From the NCBI GenBank assembly GCA_016858145.1, contig JAEHOE010000113.1, forward strand, positions 186,001 to 250,000: a DNA stretch of 64,000 bases, written 5' to 3'. Below are positions 32,701 to 44,700 of this stretch, piece after piece; position 1 is the stretch's first letter, and every line of letters begins with the position of its first letter. The translations under genes were made by a program, and so were the position numbers. Source of the stretch: Edaphochlamys debaryana (Eukaryota > Chlorophyta > Chlorophyceae > Chlamydomonadales). Below the pieces are notes generated by a model that worked only from the letters and a program-made list of their open reading frames with translations, was not told where the DNA came from and did no database searches.

Positions 32701-35700
32701 GGATGTTTGTCTCCTCACACATAACTGCAGCGAGTCCCAACTGCACCGCCCCCGTGGGCTGGTGCACCGTGGGAGGCGGAGCAAAGGTCGTGGACTGCGA
32801 CAACGACCGTGAGAGGGGATGGAGGGGCACATGCATGGAACGGGCTTACAGCGGATCGGTCAGAATTGTGAGATGTATGTCCGCATTCCAGCAAGCCACG
32901 TGGTGCACCATTACTACTGTTTCCCCCAGGCATCGATGATGTGGCGTGCGGCGACCCGGCGGGTGACCCCAGCACGTGGCGCGTGCGCCGCTCTACGGAC
33001 ATGTGCCAAGAGCTGCGTGGGGTGACGTGGGCCACATGCCCGCCCGCATTCGGTGAGATCCTGCTCAGATCTGGCATGTGTTCCGTCCCTTGCTTGTGGC
33101 GTCCGGTCGAGTTATCATGTCTCAGCAAGTAGCATGTATAAGCGTGAAGCCTCTACTCTGGCCTCCTGAGGGCGCTCCCCGTCTACCCCGTCTGCATGTT
33201 GGTCCGCAGCTGCCGTGGTCCAGAGCATGCGCGTCACCTATCCTCGGACATGGGGCGACAACACCACTTGCCTGGAGGCCAGCAGCGGAATGCGCAACAT
33301 GCGGCAATGGGCGTGCGACGAGGGCCGGGGCAACCAGAGCTTCATCTTCGAGCGCATCCCGGGTGGGTGCGTGGGAGCGTGCACACGCACGTGCGTTTTA
33401 GCGGGGGCCTGCCTTGCGAGGGGGACGACCAATATGTCGGATTGTAATTGAACCGCTCGTGTGGTTCTCAATCGATCCGTCCGCCCACAGACTTCGTCAC
33501 CCCGGTGCCGTACTACTATCTGCGATTGGGATCAGCGCCCGACCGCTGCATCCTGGCAAACAACGATACCCGTTACGAGGACCTTGTGTACCCCAATACG
33601 GGGTCTCTTCTTAGCAACTACTCGTACCACCCCGTGTACGAACGGCCCTGCAACGCAACTCCCATGACACAGTTCCTAGTGGGACTCCACGTGGCGAACC
33701 TCGACTACTTCGACGCTGGATTGCAACAATCAATGTGAGCACCCATTACCTACCCCAGCTGCAATGTATGGCGCACTCGTTCGTGAACTGACCTAGCGTG
33801 CTGCTGCGCTTGGCCTGTGTGCAGTTTCGCCAGTCGCCAAAGGATTCGACAGAAATCCCGTGACTTCGACCTCATGGTGCTGTTCCAAGCTGCGTCCAAC
33901 GGGATGTACCTCAATTGGCAAGACGTTGACGAAGCTGACACCCGATACGCGGACCGCTTTGACTTGAGGATCGCCAATGATCTTGCGTTCGATGATCTCG
34001 GTAGTGAGTGTTGTTAGGGTGATAATCTCTTCCTAAGGTATGACAAGAGCGATCGACCGGATGCGGATCCAAGGGATCTGGACTTGACGTGCATGCATGC
34101 CCCTTGCTGTGCTTTGTTTCCCCTTTGTTGCATGCGTACAGCCTGCAACCGGCCTGACCACAGCTGGTGCGGCGGCCCAGGGCAGGAGCTGCTCGACGGC
34201 TTGCATTGCGAGGACGATGGCCTGGCGGGTAGGGTGGGGCTCGCTATGGCGGCAATACTGTTGAGGAGCACACCCAAACACAAAAGCCAGCATGCGCCTG
34301 CTGCCAATGGAAGCATTTTTGTCCGTCCGGCAGATTTACTGACGGATCCCACTTGCTTTGATTGTCCGCAATGTCCATCCTACCCACCTAGATCTTGCAT
34401 GTGTCGACGTCTGGGGCACTCGCATGGACTTCGATTGGGTAACCCCACAGTTGGCGCTGTCATCTCGAATGAATTGTGAAGAAGTGCAGTCCAGCATGGA
34501 CTGCAATGCCGAACGCGACGCTGGACCCGTCACCCAGCCGGAGCCGCCCTGGATCCGAGGTGAGACGACTGTGCACCGACGACTCTGGCGCTTTACCCCT
34601 GCCTCCATCCAAGAGTTCGCATATGTACTGAGCCATTCTCGCCTGGCAACGAAGCCGCGCCATCTTCCAATCCACCCGGCAGCCACCCTGTGTATACTGT
34701 GTATGCATGGGCACACCAGTCCTAATCTGTTGTCGATGTGTCCTCAAGCAAGTGCCCAGAGAATTACGACACTACTCACATGTGCGTGCGCAGATTGCCA
34801 AGATTTCGCCTTCTGGTGCCACAACCCCGGGGACGTCCTCTTCAAGGGCGACTGTTTCGATAGCGACGGTAGGGAACAGCGCATGCAAGCGGCAAGCCGT
34901 GGGCAGGAAGCAAGTTGACTACCCGCCGGGAGGGCACAGATTTCAGACGCATTCGAGTTGCCGGGTCGCTCGCCCATGCATTTCCCTGATTAACCCCTGT
35001 ACAAACTAACGGTCAGCGCACCTGCCCGGTTCTCCATGTCCCATGCACAGGTTTTACGGATTTTGCCTGTCGTGAGGCGGCTACGGGCCAGGTTCACGTG
35101 CGTCTGTCGAGCAACTGGTGCCGGGAGGAGGTCAACGTTGACGCGAACAAGTGCCCCACGGCCTTCTGTGAGTTTGGGGCGGGGCGGGTGACGGTCGGTG
35201 GGCATGCAAGCAGTTAACAGCGGCTCGTGTTGCTCTGGCTTGACAGGACTTCATATCCCTCCTGCCCCCATAAACTCTTCTGTATGCCGCTCCTCCCCCT
35301 CAGGGCTGCGCACGGTCACCGGCATTCGGCCCAACACGAACACGACGAGCCCCAAATGCCTCGTGGCGCTCACGGCGGGCCCTAACATGGCCCAGGCCGA
35401 CTGCCTCTCGTTCGACCTCAACCAGGCGTTCCTCCTGCAGCCCGAGGGAAGCCAATGTAAGGACAGAGACATGGGCAAACCAAGCAAGATGGAATGAAGC
35501 GGGGGGCATAATCGATACGAATTCCCCTCGTTCCCTGAATGCACAGGGGGCCTGGCCGCCGGCGGAGGGGTGGTGACGTACTTCCGCATCCGCCTATCCG
35601 AGTCCCGTGCGGCGCAGAGCACGTGCCTGACGGTGCTTCCACCGCGCACCTACTCTTCCGGCTCCTTCCCTGGAGCCACGGGGAGCAACGTTCCGTACAT

Positions 35701-38700
35701 ACCTCTGGGGTTCCGGACCTGCGACGGGAGCGAACATCAGCGTTTCTTCCTGCTCCCATGGACGCAGCGAGGGTCAAATGGTGCAACGTGAGAGAAGAAA
35801 TGGGGCAGAGGATGGATCAAGTGCTTGGCTCTTGGGCCCTACGAATAAAAGTCTTTGAGTGTGCTTAGTCTGGGCCTCAATAATTTTACAAAAACATCAA
35901 CCCTCAACTCTCTCTCCACCCTGCAGGCTCTACTCCATCCGGCCCGCCACGCGCCCTTTGGATGCGTTGGACGTGATCCAAGGGCTGGGCTCAGCAGGGG
36001 CATGGGTGCAGGTGGCGCGGGGAGCGCTGCCGGGAACTGCAGGCGCCGCTCGGCAGCAGTTCGCCATCCCGGCACTGGCAGGCATGGGAGGTACGTGGCA
36101 AATAAACGAAGAATAATTGTGGGGCTGGAATCTGATGAGCTAGCTAGGCGCTGCGGTTCACGCACACTGTGCGTGACACCTCTTCCATGCACGGTCCCCG
36201 CAGGCTGCCGCCCGCACCCCAGCTGGTGCGACACCGCCGGTGGCTTCACTCTGATCGAGGGGGTAGATTGCGATGGGGATGGTCTGGCGGACGCGGTGTG
36301 CAGGCGGGCCGCCGACGGCTCAGTGCACTTGCAGCGGTCCGTAGACATGTGCCATCAGCTGCAGGACCCGCCCGAGGATGCATGCCCCAGCGTGCTAGGT
36401 GGGTCAAGCAAATGGACAAGTGTGTGAAGCAAGCCTGTCTGCATTTCATTTTTCAATCTGACGATGAGACCACACCCACCATTCCGGTATCCCCGTACGA
36501 CTGCAGCTGCAAAGCCTACAAGCATCAAGTTCAGGCACAGCGGACAGTGCTTGGAGGTGCTGAGTGGAGTCCTCAACGCGAGGCAGCAACCTTGCATAGC
36601 GCCTGGGGGCGCAAGCAGCAACCAGACCTTCGTCCTGCGAAGGGTCAACGGTGAGAGGATGCATGAAAGGGTCAGGACTCAGCGGGCACTACGGGCACCC
36701 TGTAACGGTGCAAGCAGACCTCTGTTAGCGGTGCTCCTTCCGCTCCTGCTTACCGATCCATCTCGTTGCTATTCAACCACAGACTTCATCTCCCTCCAGC
36801 CCCGGTACTTCGTGGCTCGGCCCTCCACGGCATCAGGCAGCCCCGCACCCGCGGACGTGTGCCTCACGGCCAGCCCCACCAAGCGCAACGTCACGGCCGC
36901 CTCGTTCCCCGGCGCTGTCGAGGCCTTGGCGTATTGGCCCGTCGACCCGCTCACCTGCAATTACAGCCCTACAAACACACGCCAGATTTTCAGCGTCACG
37001 CCCTGGGACGTTAACGCCGTAGCTCCTGTTTCCGTGGGAACGTGAGTCGGCCAGTCGGCTGGGTGCTTGCAAGCGCTAGCTAGCTACGTACCAAGCAACC
37101 CGCCGTCTCATTCACAGTGACCCAAGCAACACGCTGTCAAAAGGATCAAGGCTTGCTTACTTGACACGTGCTCCCCGCTTTGTCCTTCCCGACCAGGCGC
37201 TACCTTCGCATGCAGCCCATTGCGGCGCCCGCGCAGGCCTCGCTCAGTGTCATGTGGTCGTTGCAGACGGGCGGCGCGTGGGCGCACCTGCTGGAGTCCA
37301 GCTCCGCGCTGAGCTCCATGCAGCTGCTCATGCAAGGACTGGGGACGCTGCGTGAGCGGATGGGGGGCTGGGGGGCGGAGAAGGGGGCCGTATGGATGGC
37401 AGGCTATGCAGGCAGCAGGGTATGGCCGGCCTCGGGATGTATGGCTTCACCACAGGGCGTTGGGCATGCTAGGCATGCGGCGTGGCGGGTGGGCTGACAG
37501 CTGCCACCGTTCAGACCTAGCACATACACCTCTCTGGACTCGACCTGATATTTTGCTTGCCCACAGGCTGCTCCCGGCCCGACACTAACTGGTGCTCGGC
37601 CTACGGGGGTCTGGGCCTGATTGAGAACATCGACTGCGGTGAGTGCAAGCTCAAGGGAAGGGAGGGAGCCGTAATAGAGCCCTTCCGGACGTGAGGGTCC
37701 CGCATGTCTGCTGGGCGGCCACCATATGATTATAACGGCAAATCTCACTCATCATCTCACCTATCTCACCTTTCCCCCATTGATTGCGTGCTCCACCAGA
37801 TGGTGATGGCACCCTGGATCTGGCCTGCGTGGACCCCAACACGGGCGCCCGCTCAGTGGTGCTCTCTGAGGAGGGCTGCCTTGCCCGGAGCAATGCGGTT
37901 GCAGCGGACTGCCCTGCGGCGTTCACACAGCCCCGCGGTACGAACGAGGGCCGGCAACGCAGGGCTGTCATAGCTGTCACGCCCTGCGGCCCTCACGATT
38001 GGCACCTGTTCAAATGAATTGCCACAATCCGACCGCTGCCCATCCACAGAATGCCAGACTTCCGTCGAGTGGTGCCGCAGCACGGGTGACGAGCTCCATG
38101 TGCTGGACTGTGGAGACGGGGACGGTGGGTATGTATACAGACCAGCAGGGCGGGGCGGGCTCCGTGCAACGCATCATACGCCTCATCACAGCACGCAGGG
38201 CGTCCTGATCATCTGCCATCAATCTTTGGTGCCTTTCAATTGGTCCCGCGCACGCAGGCTTACAAGACCTAGCATGCAAATTTGCCAGCGGGGCCAAAGC
38301 CGTCAGGCTGTCATCGGCGCAATGCGTGACAGCGTTGAATGAGGCTTTATGTCCGCTTGCATTCAAGAGTGAGTGGCTTGCATGGGCATCAGGACGAATA
38401 ATGGTGGGGTGGCTGGTGCATGCAAGCAATATGCTGGGGTATCCGGTGCATGCAAGCGAAGATGCTTAGGCACGATGCAGCCAACTATGACATACCTCAC
38501 ATCCTCATGCATGGCTGAAACCTGCCTCACATTGCATGCCGGAATTGCCCTCAGCTTGCTGGGACAAACCCGACTTCTGTCACGGCGCGAGTGATCAACT
38601 CTACCTTGGGCCTTGCAATGACGCTGAGGGTAAGCCCAACCACCTCCTGAGTCCACCCCGGCCGCGAAAGCAGTGAGACCGCTGCAAGCGGGCCTGCGCG

Positions 38701-38892
38701 CAACGTGTGGGTGCGCTCTGATTGCCTGACGTGTTTGGCTGCCCATCCTGCGCCGCCCCAGACCCGGCGTACGATGATGTTGCGTGCATCTTTGCCAATG
38801 GCACGAGGGCAGCGCGGCTGTCGTCGGCACAGTGCGTGACGCAGTACGACCAAGGGTCATCTTTGTGCACTGCGTTCTTCCCGATGGCATAG
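25350..38892 (+). CDS. giant secreted M11 (gametolysin/VMP-like) metalloprotease with HRGP rods and twelve tandem C/T modules
   Basis: 48 exons, about 2,165 aa, all phases joining. Layout: signal peptide (1-38); Pro-rich HRGP rod (38-217); M11 peptidase domain (218-644) with QEILHNFGLFHA at 450-461, the QExxHxxGxxH variant described for Volvox VMP; a Cys module with CVGFTW (645-721); a second HRGP rod (722-853); then C1 854-917, T1 918-1120, C2 -1187, T2 -1379, C3 -1464, C4 -1528, T3 -1714, C5 -1779, T4 -1965, C6 -2035, C7 -2097, C8 -2165. C modules: WC, a DCDGDG-type acidic loop, D.AC, two further Cys. T modules: three lobes ending in motifs such as NQTFLIE. Many Asn-X-Ser/Thr sites. Gametolysins digest volvocine cell walls and matrix. 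Where a Met-turn is expected the sequence is YTDGSTSQG, so activity is uncertain. Full exon list is in the next feature. Confidence 0.85.
25840..26130 (+). repeat. internal coding repeats of HRGP rod 1
   Basis: Three tandem units of a little over 100 bases encode PRPGPAPPQPPPKPPGPPSP-type segments. The downstream pseudogene has only one such unit, so copy number has changed since the duplication. Confidence 0.8.
32006..32035. repeat. short CCCTAAC-type (telomere-like) tract in an intron
   Basis: Four imperfect CCCTAACC units lie just upstream of the acceptor of protease exon 25. They resemble interstitial telomeric sequence but are too few to prove that origin. Confidence 0.5.
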
Positions 38893-40637
38893 CTTGCACG
38901 GGGGGTAGGCACTCGAGGGTGAGGAGCCGCTCGAATGCTGAGCAGCGGTGGGCGGGTCGAGGTGACGGGTGATGCGTTATGCATGCATGCATGCCTTGGT
39001 CGAAGTCAAAGAAGACTGTCGGGCCCGTCCCCCAGGTGGGCACCCGATCGAACGATTGCTATGGAGATGGAGTAGTAGTCGGCCCCATGGCTCTGCGCGC
39101 ACGCACACGGCACATCTGATCTCTCAGGGACTTGTGGCGCATGCAGGCAAGGGGTACGGTGCATGCAGAAACAAGAGTAGAGCCCCGAGCGACTGCTTGC
39201 AAATGAGGACAGGACAAACAAAGAAATCCAATCTTTGGCCTCAGCAGGGATCCTAAGCGTTGTAGCCATGTTTTGCTGAAACTCAATGGTTTTCTCTCAC
39301 GGAGTGGAGGCGGCAATTGACAGCCAGCTTGTAGGCTCGGTGCCCACCACCCCTGGGTGCCTCAGGGCGGGAGGGGGTAATCATGGACAATGGGGCGGAG
39401 TGTCGGGGTGGGGGTAAGCTTACCCCCGCCTTAGGGCGGGTGTGAGTATGACGTGGGAGCGTGGGGTGGCGTGTGTATGTGGGGTTGTACGGTGTCAGAA
39501 GCATCGTAGCTTTGTGACCACTGCTCGAGCAACGGACACTGGTATGGGGACTGGGAGCCGGGGGGCGTCATTGGGGCTCCGGCTTGTTGCAGTAGTTGCA
39601 GCGGGGATGATGACGTGATGACGGGGACTCGTACCGCAACAAGTGGGATCCTCCCCAGCCTCTAATGTGAGCGCTGCTAGCCGCCCGGTGCGGCTGACCT
39701 GGCGGCTGTGCTTGCGTGGCTGTAATGATGTAGTGCGAAGGGCTGCGCGGGCAGACCCCGGGCTGCAAGACGGCCCATGGAGGGAGGAGGGGAACAGACC
39801 GGGCCGACGGCAGGTAGGAGTTTCCACCCTCATTCCATCCATACATGCGGACATGACAATGAACTGAACTTGGAGTGGAATTAGTGAAGCCGTTCCGTTG
39901 TGCATGCAGCGCTCTCGCTAGCCGCGGCGACAACTGGCGATTCGCAATGCATGCGCCTTCCGTTTCCACCCGCAAGCAAATGCCAGCAAGTTTCTCTATC
40001 AGTCTTACGTGCTATGCCTTCAGATATGTGCTGCTGTCAAAGACTCAACGCGGAACTTCCTGCTAGGCAGTTACTCTCGTTTTACCGGTGGCACTCTCGC
40101 GCGCACTATTCCTTCAACCAAGAGACCGCAAGGATCATTTGGCACCAAATGACTTGCTCCCTAAACCACACGACCAACTCGCTCATACCTCCTGTCCGGA
40201 CGCTGAACCTCCTGTAGCCCTAGCACGTGTCGGTCATTCTTAACAGCCTGTGCTTACTTGCAGCTCTGGGCTGGAGGCCCGCTGCGGCTGATGCGGTTGT
40301 GTTGAGCGCGCTTCGAGCTGCGCGCGGGCTGCCATGACTTCTTTCACCGATCTGTACCTCGGCTTGTTAATATGAGGAGGAGGTGGGTAAGGGGACGTGG
40401 CATCAGCGGGGTTCAGGTCGTTCGACAGGCGTGCGTGTGCCCCGGTCCCGGTCCACCGTCCCACGACGGCCCCGCACGGCCCCGCCTTCCAAGCACGTAG
40501 CTGCAACGCGCCCTCTCTGCACTCCTTCTAGATCCTTCACCCTGATCTTACCTATCACACACATCCCCTGGGACCTACTCCGCAGCCACTGAAAGCCTGC
40601 GCGTGGCCAGCACTGGTTGACGAGTTGCGGCCCATGC
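38893..40637. other. region between giant protease gene and its truncated copy
   Basis: Contains the protease 3' region, with a TGTAA at 39721-39725 as a possible polyadenylation signal, and from about 39780 the duplicated upstream region. No coding exon is supportable. Confidence 0.5.
39410..39427. repeat. 18-bp perfect palindrome
   Basis: GGGGGTAAGCTTACCCCC is its own reverse complement. The flanks also carry CAGGGCGGG and TTAGGGCGGG blocks, so it may be part of a small decayed inverted-repeat element; no transposase is nearby. Confidence 0.6.
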
Positions 40638-41705
40638 ATGGTTGCAGCTTGGTCGCCTGGGCCGACTGCCCGGACCTCTCTGCCTCTGTCTCTCGCCCTG
40701 GCGCTGGCATGGATTGCGATCGCGCCATGGATGCTCGTAGGCGGACAGGGTGCGTGAGCCAAGGCGGCCATGGGCAGGGCAGGGGGTAGCAGCGGCTGCT
40801 GTACCGGGGTCTGGGAGGCAAGGGGCGCGATGACGTACAAGGCCAGGATAGGGTATCGTTGCCGGTGCTTCAAGCAACGCAAGCATGCGAGTGCTGGGGT
40901 GCGGCCATGAGGGCTCTCGCGCGAGGATGGCTTCTCAGGCCGCGTGTCTCGCCCCCTCGGTCTCATTCTCACCCCAGGTCCTCTGCCGCCCACACCTCGG
41001 CCGCGGCCGCCCAGCCCCAGCCCCAGCCCCCGGCCCCCACCTGCACCGCCTCGCCCGCCCGCGCCCCCGTCGCCCCCGCTACCCCGACCCTCGTCCCCCG
41101 AGGCCCTCACCCGGGCCGAGGCCTCCCAGCCCCCGCCCTGGGCCTGCACCCCCTCAACCGCCTCCCAAGCCACCGGGCCCGCCCTCGCCCCCTTCGCCGA
41201 AGCCTAAACCTCTCTCCCCACCAAGGTATGCATCCTAGCTGCGAGATGCTGTTTTGGGGGGCAAGCTAGTACGGATAGCTAGTACGCCCCGATTCCTCCG
41301 GACCCACAGGCCCCCCAGCCCGGGACCACCGCCCCCACGGCCCCTGCGGCCCCCACGGCCCACAGGTGCGCGCCGAGTTTTAGCATAGTAAATGCGGGGG
41401 GCGGGGACTTCAAGCTACACCCTCAGTCCGCCAAAGATAACTGATGCTCTCTGCCCGTTCCTGGCTTATCCCCGCACGCCCGCAGGACCACCGTACCCTC
41501 CCGCTGGCAATGCATTCCCCCTCTTCAATCATTCCTCCGTCTAACAGCCACCCGTGTCGGCTCTGTCTGCGGCCCCTCAGGGCCGGCTGAAGCGTCTGGA
41601 GATCCACATCCCACAATGCCCAGACCTGAGCAATGAGACGTGGCTGCTGCTGAGGTTAACGCCCCAGGACCTCTACCCCTTTCGGCTGCCGGGGCGGCCA
41701 TTGGT
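39780..41705 (+). repeat. segmental duplication, copy 2
   Basis: Direct, diverged copy of about 24490-26710 including the upstream region and the first five exons of the giant protease gene. Similarity ends abruptly within exon 5. Confidence 0.75.
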
Positions 41706-41712
41706 GTCCTAC
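40638..41712 (+). pseudogene. truncated copy of the giant protease gene (signal peptide, HRGP rod, exon 5)
   Basis: Exon 1 (40638-40749) encodes a signal peptide nearly identical to that of the intact gene (SLPLSLALALAWIAIAP). Exon 2 (40978-41225) begins in the proline-rich frame, but one extra T in the run near 41093-41094 (TCGTCCCCC versus TCGCCCCC in the intact gene) shifts the frame. Exons 3 (41310-41365) and 4 (from 41486) are recognisable, but the exon 4 donor is lost: TTCAATCA replaces a GT donor. Exon 5 (from 41581) keeps RLKRLEIHIPQCPDLSNETW and then similarity stops. No catalytic or module exons follow. I therefore call it a pseudogene. A sequencing error could explain the single extra base but not the lost donor or the truncation. 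Confidence 0.75.
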
Positions 41713-44700
41713 ATCTATTCTAGGCTGGTTGAACCCCTCCCTCATCCCATCCGGCCCTGCCCTCAGGGACTGAGCATGTTCGCCTGGACCCCTACACCCG
41801 GCGTTGCACGAGGCAGGCTTGCGCGGTGCCCACCCCTACTCAGAGCTTGCAGCAAAGGCGCAGTCTCTGCTGCCGGTGGTTTTCGGCTGTCTGTCTTCTG
41901 GTGGATGGGGTTGGGGGTTACGTACCGGTAGCAGGCCCGGACCCGCCGAGCGACCTGAGCATTGTAGCGCACAGATGCAACTTAGAACGCAAGGCACATG
42001 GGAACCATTTTGCACCAGGCGGAGAGTAGGTTTTACTAAGTGATGGACCTGCCGGGGTGAGGGCCCGGCGGGTGCGGCCAAGGAAGTGGTTGGTGGTGGG
42101 GCGTTGATTCTGCCCCGCCCCCTGAACCCCGAAGTGGGGCACGCACGGGTTTGCCCGTTGCGTAGCTATTATTATTATTATTATTATTATTTGAGCATGC
42201 AAGCAAGGAAGACGCGTTGCAGCACATGCGACCCGCGTTTCATGCATGCATGGTCCGTGCCGGTATGCACTTTGCGAGCATGCCCAAGCATTTGCAAGCA
42301 CTGCCTGGGCACAGCGCTATCTACTGTAGTGCTATTTATGCATGCATGCATGTGATCGACCTGGGATTGGTCTGGCGGACTGACCCCTGTCCAAGCAAGG
42401 GGACCTGCCCCGTGCAAAACCTCGCCTGGCTGGTCTCTGCTATGGACTGGCAGGGCGCGCACGCCAGGATTCACGCGGCAGCATACGGTATGCGACTGAC
42501 GGCCTTGGAATAGAGGCCATAATCGTGCGCTTGGTTGGGCGAGGGTCGAAAGGCCGGCTGAGGGAGGCTACTCTCTGATGGGCTCTAGGGTTTGGCGGCT
42601 CCGTACCTCTGAGGGTCATGGCCTTTGAGGCTCGCCTTCCGAACGGGCCCGGCGGCTCTGGCAAGCAAGGGCTCGGCGCCCAACCCGAAGCTTGAGGCCC
42701 GAGATTGGGGCTTGGAGTCACTACTATCTGGGGTCCGTGCCTCCGAGGCTCTGTGCCTGGACTAGGCGCTCCCGCGTTCACATGGCGTCTCGGAGAAACG
42801 GTTTGGAGGAGGGTATTGGGTTAATTCGTGTGGGGGAGGGGGCTTGGGGCCATACAGAGCCTTTCGTGCGGCTCGCCCTAGCCTCACTGGTGCGACGTGC
42901 AACAAGCGGCTCTCGAGTCCGTTTTGTAACCAGTCTCTAGCAGTCACCTCTGGTATGCTCTAGAGAGTCGCGGATACCGTACTGCGGATAGCAGCCTGCA
43001 ACTCCACTGTGGTCTGCTTCGGCCAGTGACAGAGTGCCTTACATCAGGGCCCGCTGGCCACTGCCTCTCCGGCTCGGTGCCTGATCCCCAGCTTCGCCTG
43101 GCATCGAATGATGATGATCGCGCTTGGGCTCGGCAGGATCTGCACCCCCAGACAAAGGCAGATCACGCCACGCTGGTGCATGCCGACACGACTGCTCATA
43201 TTCCCGGCGGCACGCGGCCGCATGCAACCGCCCAGTGCACCACCGGCCGTCAGCGTGGCCGGGCAGTTGTACGCGTGTAGGGCGGGGCCCGTGTTGCGGG
43301 CAGCCGGGGATCAGCGGGTGCAGCAGGGCTCCGTCGACCCCAGCCCGCCTTGTGACTTGCTCCTTCGTTGTTGGTCTTTACGGTTGCTGTCCCCTTTTGC
43401 TCGCTGCAGGACAGTTGGTAGTTTGGTTTATCGCGCTTTATCTCTTGGCCGGCTGTCATCACTGGGGAGCTCAGCGGAGCCCGGACATGTAGCAAACAGG
43501 CATGACGCTTCGCCCTCGCCGCCCCACCACCGGCAGCCCCGGCCCTCGCCTCCGTGCCTGGCGCCCAGCCCGTCGTCCCCACCCGGCCACCCCTCGGGCC
43601 CCAGCCCTCCCGCCTCCGTGACTGTGCCTGCGGCTCTGCCGCCCTCCCCCGACCGCCGCGCTCAGCCAAACGCCTCAGGCCCGACCCTCAGCGGCACACG
43701 CCTCGCACGTCCCAGTCGCCTCGGCACGCTCGCACGGCTCCTCGACTTCGTCGCCCACCAGCTCGAGCTGCCCAGCCAGCGCGTCCAGCCATGCGCAGCT
43801 CCGTAACCACAGCTGCGACCGGTCGGTGCGGCCAGCGTCTACGAGCGCAGCTGCCTCCGACTACGCTACTACTTCCCTTGCACACCCACGTATCGCCTCC
43901 CCGCTCCCGGCTCCCCGCTCCCGCTGGCCTCCTTCCGGGCCCTCGTATTGCCCTATGTCCCAAAACCAACCTTTCTCCCGCCGCTTCACGTAGCTCCTAG
44001 ACGCACGGGCCGGGTTTCGGGACGGGGTATCTTCGTTGAAGCATCTTCCGCCCACCACGTACGGCAGCACGGAGCTCGCAGCCTTCAGGCGGCGCGCCGC
44101 AGCCGGCCTCTTTCCCCCAGCTCGCACTTGCACACACCGCACTCTACGGTCGTTTAGTTCGGCAGCTGACACGTCGACTTCGTCTCTACCGCCTGCAGGT
44201 GAGCACTCGCGCATGATGACCATAGACGACCGGCACGCTTCACGGCTGGGGGCTTCTTCAAGCGGCTCAGGAAAGTGCTATTCGCGCCTGTCTCCCATAG
44301 GACCTGTATCAGCCTGCTAGACGTACCCGGCACAGCTCTACACCGTCACCAGCAACAGCATGCCGGTTACTCTAGCATAGCCGTTCTCAGCAGCATCCCC
44401 GACTACATCTGCTGCGCATTACGCTCCGTGTAGTGCTAGATAGCCCTGTTGCTAGTGCACTGTATGGAGGCTATGCCCCCCGACCACCGGCCGTGCGCCC
44501 GGCCCACGGCAGCTAACCAAGCCGCCACGCACAGCCGCGACACACAGCCACCCCCGCCGTCCCCATGCAGCCCCAGGGGCAGTGGCATCCCCAAGCAAGC
44601 GGTCCCGCCGCTTGGGGCTTGAGGCCCCATGTGCCTCCGCTGTGCCATGTCAGCTGTAAAGCTCATCGCAAAAGATAGATACGGTAGAGTGATGACGACC

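Larger units (their letters stand above)
25350..38892 (+). other. exon coordinates of the giant protease gene
   Basis: 25350-25461, 25700-26141, 26238-26293, 26414-26454, 26598-26765, 26869-26930, 27044-27260, 27472-27574, 27785-27836, 27959-28025, 28153-28195, 28303-28340, 28617-28642, 28822-29013, 29198-29406, 29513-29616, 29748-29814, 29955-30119, 30330-30668, 30760-30789, 30910-30936, 31026-31100, 31310-31426, 31641-31784, 32058-32337, 32426-32610, 32731-32808, 32930-33052, 33210-33362, 33491-33734, 33825-34003, 34142-34228, 34392-34559, 34794-34868, 35051-35167, 35304-35456, 35547-35787, 35927-36090, 36204-36398, 36507-36650, 36783-37041, 37197-37351, 37567-37638, 37800-37937, 38050-38124, 38258-38368, 38555-38629, 38762-38892. 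The junction at 34003 has an alternative donor four bases earlier. Confidence 0.75.

Noticed and set aside
43108..44000. Pro/Ser-rich frames that might be another HRGP
   Set aside because: No signal peptide, splice structure or pherophorin-type cysteines; composition alone is not enough.
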